From Heterobilharzia americana (taxonomy: Eukaryota > Platyhelminthes > Trematoda > Strigeidida > Schistosomatidae), in the NCBI GenBank assembly GCA_944470555.2, contig OX104134.1:14177248-14241247 (forward strand): 64,000 bases of DNA, read 5' to 3'. The position numbers were made by a program, and so were the translations under genes. Under the pieces are notes generated by a model, which saw only the letters and a program-made list of their open reading frames with translations, was not told where the DNA came from and searched no databases. Positions 1 to 10,100 of the stretch are shown here, piece by piece; within the stretch, counting starts at the first letter, position 1, and each line of letters opens with the position of its first letter.

Positions 1-1025
1 TTACGACCTGAACTGGTGGCTGGCTTCAGAAAGTACGAATCATGTGCGGATCAAATTACAACGCTACGCATCATCAGAGAACAGAGTACAGAATAGCAGT
101 CAACTCTCTACCTCAACTTCATCGAATTTGAAAAGCCTTCGACAGCGTCGACCAACAATTAATTTGGCAGCTGCTTCAACACTATGTAGTGCGACAAACC
201 TTTATCAATGTCATTCAACAGCTATATGCTGTATGATGCTACATGCCTACTGATTCACAATGGGAAGCTCAGCGATGCCTTTGAAGTGAAGACAGGAGTA
301 AGACGAGGTTGCCTACTATCACCGACGATCTTCCTGTTTGAGGTCAACTGGATCATAAGGAGAGAGAAGAGTGGCATACGCTGTATCGGTGAGAAGACCC
401 TAGAAGATTTGGATTTCGCCGACGATGACTTACGTCCAATGCCTCGTTGCACAAAGCTAGGATCAAAGAGGTAAATCAGGCCTTCATTAATCTGAAATCA
501 ATGTGGAGGTCTACTGCACTGCACTCAGCATAAAGTATGAACAAGATCCAATGTCAAGTCAGTGCTTCAGTATGATGGTTGGGAGACTTGGAGTGTTACG
601 AAAAGCATTTCAAACAAACTACAGACATACATTAACAGCTGCCTACGCTGGATACCGAAGATCAGGTGGCCAGAAAGAATAAACAACAAGTAACTCCGTC
701 TGGCTGGCTGGCAACGAACTAACCGAGAACCTACCTACCACCCAAGGAATGTGAAGAAGGAAGTAAAGGTGGATTGGGCGTTAACTGAGAAAACCGTTTG
801 GGGCATCATGCACCAAGCTAGGCCCTCGAGTGGAACCCAGATGGGAAACGACAAGTTGGGCGTCCCAGCTGAGGGTGACGTGGAGATGGTGCGAGGAGGA
901 AATGGAAGTTGATGGGCAGTCGTGGCTCCAGATTTGAAAGACAGTAGAGAGGGGAGTGAAATCGCGACGTGCTACTGAAGCCCTATGTTCCACTACGAAC
1001 CCAAGGGATAAATAATATAATAATC
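1..1025 (+). mobile_element. RTE-type non-LTR retrotransposon, 3' part, degenerate
   Basis: Translation in shifting frames gives the reverse transcriptase of an RTE-clade element. Around 40-180 reads like TLYLNFIEFEKPSTASTN, the block that is normally FIDYEKAFDSVD. At 208-474 one open frame gives KTGVRRGCLLSP and then LEDLDFADDD, which holds the catalytic FADD box. The thumb region seems deleted after about 480. At 570-1000 the C-terminal region follows, with a YDGWETW block that matches the usual YGCETW of this clade. The 3' end runs into a short A/T-rich tail at 1005-1025. The 5' part lies outside the window. The 780-1025 stretch resembles the 3' end of the minus-strand element at 50645-53290, for example the shared GGCATCATGCACCA and CCCTCGAGTGGAA strings. 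Stops and frameshifts make it a dead copy. Clade call confident; named family (SR2 or other) not decided. Confidence 0.85.
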
Positions 1026-2500
1026 GAAACTAGGGTGCACCACTATCCAAACTCATACTTAATCATGTAACCTGTCCTCAACGGATTCAAGTTTGAACAT
1101 CCATTTCTACTCTTTGCATTGCCACTTGACCTGTTAAGACTGTTCATTTCTATGCTGTTACACCTTAATCTATGTTTCAATTTACGTTATATATGTATGT
1201 ATGCATGCATATTCTTATATGTTGTTTAACGGTATATAAAATCAAGTATGTAGAGTATCCAGCTGACGAGTACTACTGAAATTTATAAACTCATTGAATC
1301 CTGCTTTTTTCTCACTCGTCGCTTGTTTTAAACCATTGGAAGGATTAGAGATGCTATGATTTGAACACAGCCAACTTCAAGGTTAGTGTCAGCGTGTGAA
1401 ACTAAATCCCATACTAATCTCCTTCCCTAAACTGTGTAGGTGCCACAGCACGTACACTGAAAGAATAGTTTTTCGAATGTTGACTAGTCTGAAAAACTGT
1501 TGTGAACACTACATCTCAAAAGTCCAAATTTGTTCAGTTTCTTAACAACCTGCTTGTGGTTTATTTGAAGCCTCAAGTGTAAACACAACAAACACTGTCT
1601 GCATTTCTGCTGTTAATTCACTATCTCCTTTACTCTGCTTTTTTGACCACATTATTGACAGTGGTTGAACCACTCCTTTGTTAATTTCTCTTCTCTTACC
1701 CTACCAAACTTTGTGTACTTACTGTACAACGTTTGTCGAATTTTCACGCAGAAATAACGTATTGTTTGTCTTGTTTTTATCCTTTTTATTTCTTTCATTA
1801 TGTTATATATCTGTGTTTCTTAGGATAAACATTAACCTGAAAGCACATCTATTATGCGAATCCGCATGTTTACTGTCGTTTCGTTTTTCAGCTAACAGAC
1901 CTTGTTTTAGAGGATTGTATGCAGGTGAAGAGGAGCTATGAAATAAAAAAAAACCATTTTCTTCTGAAAAAGGATTGTTTAGATTGCACTGTGCGAAATG
2001 TTTAAGCACTAACCTCGTCATCATATTTATAAAGTAATCGAAGCTCATTCAGTCATCAAACGTTTACGTAGATGTAATCCGACGACATTCGATCATCAAA
2101 GCGGGGAGCTCAGTCTAATTTTTGTAAGAAAACCCATTTTCCACCATTAAAATTTCTTAACATGCACAAAATCAAAGAACATTCAAAGTGTTTTTAAGTG
2201 GGCTATAGCCATAGTGAGAGATCAGTGATTGCTTCTGTTCAGACAAACAAATCTTGTATAAGCCTTTCGGCATCACACTTATGCCTCAAAATCATTCTGA
2301 GGAATTCAGACGAATCAAAAGACCCCCAAGTAGGCTACATAAATCTCACACCAAAATGTGAATATCGTGAACCACTGACAGAAATTACATTGCTATTTAT
2401 TGACATACTTGTTATTCTCCGTTGTTGTTTTTTTGGATCGGATTGTCTGACCTCTATTGCAATATGGGCTCCTATGCGGATGCCTCGATATTGCCTGAAT
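1026..2500. other. Intergenic, AT-rich; one small fold-back structure
   Basis: No coding segment was recognised. The only structure noted is a short inverted repeat, GGAAGGATTAG at 1338-1348 and CTAATCTCCTTCC at 1414-1426. It encloses a piece with a TTTGAACAC string that faintly resembles a reversed pol III B box. The small open frames here have no recognisable domain. Confidence 0.5.
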
Positions 2501-2538
2501 GTTAATTATGATAATTTGGTTGGTTGTGGCTAGCAGAA

Positions 2539-2587
2539 GAATCCAGGACGCGCGCCCCGTCCTATTGGGACTCGTCAGCCGAATGTA
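2539..2587 (-). ncRNA. Hammerhead ribozyme motif, left arm, defective
   Basis: Read on the minus strand this shows the conserved CTGACGAG box (CUGANGA intact), helix II as GTCC..GGAC, then CGGGG where the core should be CGAAA. After that come the short palindromic helix III, CGCGCG, and a GTC cleavage triplet before CTGGATTC. The change of GAAA to GGGG removes core residues that are essential in characterised hammerheads, so self-cleavage is not expected. Type I layout with a minimal helix III, as in metazoan hammerheads. Confidence 0.7.
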
Positions 2588-2655
2588 CCTTGGCGTTTGA
2601 AGCGATGGGCACGAGGTTCGAGTCTCAATGGGAACAACACCACTGGGGTGCAGGT

Positions 2656-2703
2656 ACATCCAGCTTACAAGTCCCAAATAGGATGGAGAGCGCGTCCTGG
2701 ATT
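2656..2703 (+). ncRNA. Hammerhead ribozyme motif, right arm, defective
   Basis: Read on the plus strand. Helix I (CATCCAG pairing with CTGGATT) is preserved, but the first core box reads CTTACAAG instead of CTGANGAG, and the second reads GGAG instead of GAAA. Helix II keeps the usual GTCCCAAATAGGA sequence. The GTC cleavage triplet is present. With both core boxes changed it should be inactive. It is an inverted duplicate of the motif at 2539-2587. Confidence 0.7.
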
Positions 2704-5700
2704 ATTTTGCTAGCCACAACCAACCAAATTATCATAATTAACGATCAGGAATTATATTCTTTGAACAAAAGCTTGTATTTCATAGCATTTTCCCACTTTA
2801 TTCCGCTACCGCTGAATGCGAAACTGGTCCGCAAAACGGAATACTTATTCATGAAGTACTAAAAATTTAAATAACGGGAGTGATTGGTCTTATAATTGCC
2901 ACAATATCCGATTATCCTTCATCACATTCTCAGATCCTTAGGATGCACAGTACAGTAATATCTCTGGTCCCCTTTTCTGCAAATGCAAAGCTACTACATT
3001 TTAAAAAAGCAGCTTCTTATTCTTTTGACGGTGTTTTAGATTGCAATTACATGTCAGGTAAGTACATGTTTGTTTCAGACTAAACTGTTACTGAAAAGTC
3101 ATTTATATTAAAGCATCTATTGTCACTGTTTATTGTGGCTTCACTAAAAGGATAGCGAAATTGAATAATCAACTCTGCCGTCTCATTTTGAACTCCTCCA
3201 AATATAACTAGCGCTTTGGTTGAATTAACATCAAGGGCAGCAAGCTGCTAAAAGCAACAAGCTCTAATTGCTAGTTCTGCATGTGTCCTTAAATGTAGTT
3301 ACGTCAAGCGAATTGTGCGACACGTAGTTAACCAATGTTGGTGAGAGAAAAGAAATGATACACTAGGTTATCCTCATGAACTCCTTCTGATATCCTGGCA
3401 CTCAATGAACTAACATGTGCAGTAAATCTCGAAAAGTCTGACACATTCCGAACAGTTCAATGCAATAATTACTCAATAATCAGGTCTGACTGTAGATATG
3501 CTTTATAACACACTTTGAATAAATCTTGTGCATTCATTTACTTCCCAAACCTTATGTTAGTGGATTTGACCATATGAAATGTTGTCATTTTGAACACCGA
3601 AAGTAACTTTATGCTTCGGTATTGTTTCTATCATCCATCTAAAACATGAGTTTTTATCATGAAGTATAGAATTCATCTGGTGACAGTGAACTGAAGTCTA
3701 TTGTACAAACGTCTAATAGTTTCCGAAAATATTGGCGCATATGTACGCCGATCAACCGCAACCCACGGATCCCGTAAGAGGATATAAATAAATTCGGCCA
3801 TCACATACCTTCTTCACTGTTCGGCGGTTGATCACATTTCCAAAATGAAAACCGAATATGTAGAGTTTAGTCAAAATGACAACATGGGTGTCATGTTATG
3901 AAGGCAGAGTATGCATTTCTGAACCACGAATATCAACTTAATAAAGTTTACAAATGGTGCTAAGCAATGAAAACTTCATGAACAGATCTTCATTGCTAGT
4001 TCTAACATTCGAAACAGACAGGCAGTCAGTTTCATAAGGTTATGTTTCTTTGCATACATGTCACTTTAACAAGTGGCAATAACCAACTATATAAATAACC
4101 TAGAAGGCAATGAATCATTACATAAGCGATAACTTAAACAAAACAGGATTGTAGGTTAATGTTTCTTGAAATATTCCTTCTAGATTTATTTATAAATCAG
4201 TAAGTTAGATAGTAGACATTCCAGGTACAGGTATTCCATTATATCCTTTCGAAAAACAAAACAAATTTTTAAATGGGTCTCGAACTTTGCACTGAGTTAG
4301 ATTGCTTATTCAACATGCTTTACATATTATTGTACCAACAAATCTTATATGCAGTTACAATCTCCTGATTTTCAAATCTGTTGGTTAGTTTCCGATATTT
4401 TTAGAAAAATGAACCTGAAGGCAGTAAGTGAAATTAAGAAGCTCTTTATGTCTCGCGAAGTTATTCCCACACTGTATTTGGACAGAAGTAAGGTAACCGT
4501 GTAGAATGAATATGCATTCTCAGCCCGATCAACTTTTATTTCAAAATGCGCAGAGAAAGTATTAGATGTAAACTTAATTTTTACACAGACAATAGGTTAA
4601 TAAATAGATCAATTTACACTCCTTTTTTCATGCATCGCAATCGAAGTTCCATATGTGGGTTTTCAAAATCATTTTTAAATGTAATCCGGAAACGTCGATT
4701 TATTTTTTATGCAGGAGCTTCGGGCAATATCTGCAGTGCAGTATGCCAGTTATAGAAAGAACGATGTTCAGAGCAGTTGTGGTTAAGCGGAAATAAGATT
4801 CACTTAATTATTCTAGCACAATTTTTCCCAGCACTTCGAAATATCACTCGATTTCTGCTTTTTTCAGATTCATAGTTCATTATGCATAGTGTTATCGCAT
4901 TTCAGGAGCATATACTGCTTGTTTTACAGTAATAACTGGCAGGAGATTTGCTGGACTACACGAAAGTTAAGAAAAGGGAAAGCACGTTAATTGACTTGCA
5001 TTTAAAAATAAGACTATCACGTCGCATCATGTCATGAAGATAAATAGCTTCGGTATAGTTTTACTCTCGTGTTATGTTTATTTTCATTTTAAATATTTTA
5101 AGTATAAATACCTACTTGTAAACTAGCTTATTTCAGCCCAATTTGCTTAAAGGACTACTAGGCTTATTCTGTTCGAGTAAAGATAAGAATTTACATACTT
5201 TCATGTAATTGGGTAAATAAAGAAATCATCTAATATCTTAAACGAAATAAAGTAACCTAAAATTTACTACAAAAACACTGCTACATCAAGTGCCTTCACC
5301 AGAATTCTTTTCTTTATTGCTTAGCTGAGAATTTCAAGCTGTTTAAGATTAGAAGATGGAGTTCGTTAACTAGAACTTAGGTTATGTGCTAGAGGTCTAT
5401 ACTGCCATACAAGATTCAACATAATTACTGTATATGCGGTTAATTAAGCCTAACAAAAGAAAAGCTTATCCAGCATAACATTTTTTCTACTATGCAGCTT
5501 ACTATAATTTCAGTTCACAGTTTATGCAGTGAAAAACTAATGAAGAACGGACACAAGATATGTCGTTTTTGTTTAATTTGTTTTGGTTTCTTATAGTGTA
5601 TGGAAAAACAAGGAACAACAAGTAAATTTAAAGGAAGCTGAAATTTCACGTTATAAGTCAGTCAAAACCTGAAGAAATCTGATAGGTTGACATTGCTATG

Positions 5701-5823
5701 TAACTGAAAAATAACATAATAAGTATGATAGCTTAATAATAAAATTGTAAATATCATGATTCATTGAAAAATGACGTTCAAATGAAAATATGCTGAGTGT
5801 CACTACTTTCATTTTCCTTTCAC

Positions 5824-5846
5824 TCTTCTTCTTCTTCTTCTTCTTC
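5824..5846. repeat. (TTC)n microsatellite
   Basis: About seven uninterrupted TTC units. Short open frames across it translate into poly-Lys or poly-Glu runs and are artefacts of the repeat. Confidence 0.9.
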
Positions 5847-6489
5847 CAAAATCCCCTGTGTAGCACTAGGGTCATAATATCCAACACGCAGGGTTGGACA
5901 TGCGGCAGAACAACAGTTGCAAATATTGCAATGTTTCGGCATTTTTCTGTCTTCAATCCAAAAGGAAATAACTAATGCTGTTGGATAAAGTCGGAGAGAT
6001 AATATCAATGTTTAATAAAAATGCAACAAACAAGAATATGAAAAATCAAATTATAAAATATTAATGATATATCAGAAGGTCGGTGTTTATTCGAACGCAA
6101 TTGCATCCAACTAAAAAGTTAAAAGTAATAGTGCTAAAAACAAACTCAATCGGTTTTTATTCTTCGATGTCTAATTACTAGACTGAAAAGATATATGCGT
6201 TTCTATGCACTTAAAACATAATAATTCGTATAGATACATATTCTTTCTAATTGAAAGTAAATGATGCAATATCTTAAAATAATGAGTTGGGAGTTATATT
6301 CGCACTGCAAGCACCAAGTAAGCTTAATAGTGAATTCATGTACAAAGAAAGTTCATGTTAAATACAGTGATAAAATAATACAGAGGGGAAAATCGGACAT
6401 TATATCTGAGTAGTTTCGTTCACTTACATACAAGATCTTCAGATTTTACAGATTGTTAACTTATCAGATTTTCATAAAGCTAATATCTT

Positions 6490-6491
<2 letters not shown>

Positions 6492-6555
<64 letters not shown>
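6492..6555. repeat. (AT)n microsatellite
   Basis: About 32 uninterrupted AT units. Confidence 0.95.
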
Positions 6556-6558
<3 letters not shown>

Positions 6559-7011
6559 AACTGTAGATTTCACGTAAAGGTTGTTCAGAAAAACTCAAAA
6601 GTAATATTTTTTAGTAACAAAATTCGAATTTCAATTACTTCCAATAATTTATTGTCTCACGTGCTTGGTATTACGACGTTTAGGTATCGTTTGTCATTAA
6701 GTTACTGTGAGATATAAAATCATTGATAATAGATCATATTAAAGAGGTGTCACAATTAATCCATTCTAATGAACTTTAACTACTCCATTTAAAACTTGGG
6801 ATAACATACGACGATGGAGTCAACAATGATTATTATGACAAGGGACTTGCTCTTAGATTTTAAGTAACATGTAACCCATTATTGAAATTACCTCCAATAT
6901 TTCTTCCTTTCAGAAAAGGTGACAAGTCATAATAAACGTTTTCCTTTTTAAAAGGAAGACTAGTAAAAGTAATTAATACAGTATGCATCAGGAAATAAAT
7001 AAACATCTTAC

Positions 7012-7111
7012 CAAGAATGCACACACATCCACAAGCAGAAAACTGTATCAGATATGCATCTTGTGAAGTTATAAAAGTTGAAATAATTGCACAGAGAATA
7101 CTCCCAACCGT
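7012..7111 (-). CDS. MFS transporter exon (TM11-TM12 region)
   Basis: Acceptor TTTCAAG and donor CTTG|GTAAGATG. It encodes TVGSILCAIISTFITSQDAY and LIQFSACGCVCIL. It joins the exon at 9413-9633 in frame (VFSAF-TVGSIL). The donor shows that at least one more exon follows at a lower coordinate. Confidence 0.9.
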
Positions 7112-10100
7112 CTTGAAATATAACAAAAGTAGGAAAAAATGTATTCATCTTTATCTAGAGAATTTAACATTAGTTTCAAATAAAATATTCACATAAAATT
7201 GGTCTAGAAAAAGTAGGGAAATAATTCAAATAAAGTTTATTTACAGGCCTGAGATATCTTTCAATTTGGAAAATCATTTCTTTGGTTATTATAAGATTCA
7301 AACCAATGTCATTAGCTGCACAGTAATTAACTGACTGAACCACACAACCCAACTGTTGACTAAGTCTCAGGTTTACCCCCCCCCCTCACTAATTAGGTTA
7401 ATAAATGATAAGTAATTGTACAGACCGATAATCTGAAGGATGCTGGCAGGAAAAATGTCACTACTTACATTACATTCCAACTCTAGACATCCTTTTCACA
7501 AATATTGTTTAGCACAGACTTTTGTTTAACAGTTATAGAATAACATTCGCATCGCAAAGAAACATAACTAATCTCATTTCGTTCACATTAAATGAATTGA
7601 GATTCTTTTCAGATCAAATACAAACACCTAACTTAGGCAGATACAAATTAGCTAAAATACATGACTCCAATGGGCTTCATTTAGTTGTATCTAACTTATT
7701 CCTTGCCCTTACATTGACGATGTAGGAAAAAAGTTAGAAAATCATCATCCGTAGCACTAAATATTCCGAATTATCTGAAAATTGGCATGACAAGAAGTTT
7801 CAGCTTTGAAAAATGGATAAAGTGGTTAAACGTTCGGAATGACTTATTCGTTGGTCTGTAGGAAATCTGCTATGCAGAGATCCTGTGTAACTGTGGGGTT
7901 AAATTGCTATACACAACAAAGCTTCCGTCTGAAGACGCATTTTAACAAACACTGTGTGAACTGACAGGACATATTAGACGCTATACGAACTAAGCATGGC
8001 TTCAACTTAAATTTATAAGTCAGAATGAGGTTGTAGAAAAATAATCGTTTGTTATATCATATCTAATGCATTACTGATTTGCTCTTTACATCCTTTGCAT
8101 CTTGCAGGCGTCTTTTAAATGATTTATAATTTTTCCTGAATTTAATTACATATTCGTAACAATGAATTGTTGAGAAGGCATACTTCTAAATTATGAAGCC
8201 TATGCCAATTAAAAAGGTAGCTAACTAACTTTACTCTACAGAACCACTGTTACACAACACATAAAAACATCCCAGCTCTATCTGTATAAGTGTGACAACT
8301 TTGAACGTCAAATCACAAACTCATCGGCTATTCGATAGCTATCTCTAAAATCAGCAAACTTGATGCTTTAAGCTAATTTGAAAATTAATAAACGTTCAGG
8401 TACAAATTTCAAATTCTAGCAAAAATTAGTGACTTTTGGATACAAATAGGCACTATGCAACATCCATTTCGTAAATATTTCTATGCTCATTGCGAGATTT
8501 CCAATGCTGAATGAGATTAGCGATTCCAGTTAACCCATACATTTCAACTCATAATCTTTGATCTTGAAAATTTTGATATATTCGTCACAGTACACTACTG
8601 AGACTTACAAAATAAGCATTTTTTTACTCCACTTCTTCATTAAGTACAGTTTTTTGAATCACACTCATAAATTATTAAAAAAACTCAAGAATCACCAGGC
8701 AGGATACGCAGTAAGTAGGTATGCGTTAAAGGAACCAAGTATTTCTGTATCTTATGACACATCTTCGTTATCCCACTTCTCCGATGCTTTTAAAATTCTA
8801 CACTGAACCCAAACGGTTGTTTTCGTATAATCTTACAACAATAATGCATCCTATGTTGGCATCAGCAACTGTAAACCTTTAGTTTTCTAAAGTCATTTGT
8901 TCCAGCTGCTGATTTGTAATCAGAAACTGGAGTAGACTTAATTTATATGTCGTGCAGGTCCTTTGAAGCTGCAACCAAAGTGCAGTCTAGTGAATTAATT
9001 TTAAAATAGGCATGGATGTATCAGAACTGTTATTGAAATCGAAAGATTTAGTAAGCAACATATTTTATTCGTATGTTTTGGGGGTACCCGATGAATAGTG
9101 GGTATTAGATACTCGTAGAAACTTATTAAACGAATTTAGAGAGGCCAATAAAGATGATGTATGTATGGACTTGGTATAACTGCGTGAAGGTCCAAGTTGC
9201 CACACCTGATATTAGTATATCGAGCGAGAATGCATCGAGATAAAACACAAAGAAATAAGGAAGAAAGGAATCAAAAGTGAGATTTTAGAAGATTAAGTAT
9301 TTTGGCAAGACAGTATTCGTCATCTATAGAATAGAAATTATTCAGCAAGTAAAACAGAGTCAATATATGTAGTCCGACTGGAGTCAGACCACAAAATGTT
9401 TTCATAACTTACAAATGCACTGAAGACACAACCATAGTTCACTGCCATATTCAAAGGTCCGAAGAGAGTTCCAGTAGCTGCAGGTTGAATGACAAAGACA
9501 CCACTCAATGAGAAGAACAAGATAAACACCCAAATAGCGTAAACAGCTTTCAACCCATCTCCTTTCAGGGCTCCAATATGTGGGAATGTCAATAAAACTA
9601 TTGCCAAACTGTGAACATGATTGCCATTGATATCTGAAATTGAAAACGATTCTGAATAGTTTTACGGTTTGAAAATTGGAATAGATATGTTTTACTATTT
9701 TTTTTACCACAGTGATCTGCTGGGTATTGTTAAACCAATCATCAAGTTATAATGTTCAGTCTTCGTATGGTGTGTATACATAATTATTTCCCACACATAA
9801 ACTTTACCTGGCTCTTATGAACAATAGGAGGATACGTATAAATAACATTTATTATACCAAGAACAACATATTCTCAAAAAATAAAATACTTGAAATTGAA
9901 TTAACTGTTGATATCTCTTCACAATCTCCTAGTTTATGATCTGCTCATCTTAGCAAAGTCTAATTCACAATTTATTGATTCACATTTAGGTTTATGAAGT
10001 GGTACTGGTCATAAAGAGTTTTGAGAGTCCAACTGCTAACTTTGTTCAACCGCTTTTTTCATTCTTTTATGTTAACAGTTGATGGATAATTTATCTAAAC

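Larger units (their letters stand above)
2501..2742. mobile_element. Sm-alpha-like SINE arranged as a fold-back element with two hammerhead motifs
   Basis: The left arm (2501-2590) and right arm (2652-2742) are inverted copies of each other. The outermost parts, GTTAATTATGATAATTTGG and its complement, match base for base, and TGGTTGTGGCTAGCA pairs with TGCTAGCCACAACCA. The 61-bp centre holds a pol III B-box-like GGTTCGAGTCT at 2615-2625. Each arm carries a sequence of the schistosome hammerhead-ribozyme type: a GAGTCCCAATAGGAC-like helix II followed by GCGCGTCCTGGATT. Published Sm-alpha elements are short, pol III-type and hammerhead-bearing, usually with one copy per unit, so the paired arrangement is unusual. 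Both ribozyme cores are damaged; see the two ncRNA entries. Confidence 0.75.
2743..7011. other. Noncoding, AT-rich; presumed 3' flank of the transporter gene
   Basis: The exon at 7012-7111 ends with a donor site in phase 1, so at least one further minus-strand exon of the transporter gene should lie below 7012, here or outside the window. I could not identify it. A 10-bp inverted repeat (GATCAACCGC near 3749-3758, GCGGTTGATC near 3823-3832) encloses a TATAAATAAA string. Microsatellites are listed separately. No other gene was recognised. Confidence 0.5.

Noticed and set aside
1261..1300. Hammerhead-like CTGACGAG
   Set aside because: No helix II or GAAA box follows at the right spacing.
5696..6008. 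Frames with poly-Lys or poly-Glu runs
   Set aside because: They are translations of the (TTC)n microsatellite.
9402..9710. 102-codon open frame on the minus strand
   Set aside because: It is an alternative frame across the TM9-TM11 exon; the other frame has the FGPLNMAVNYG signature.
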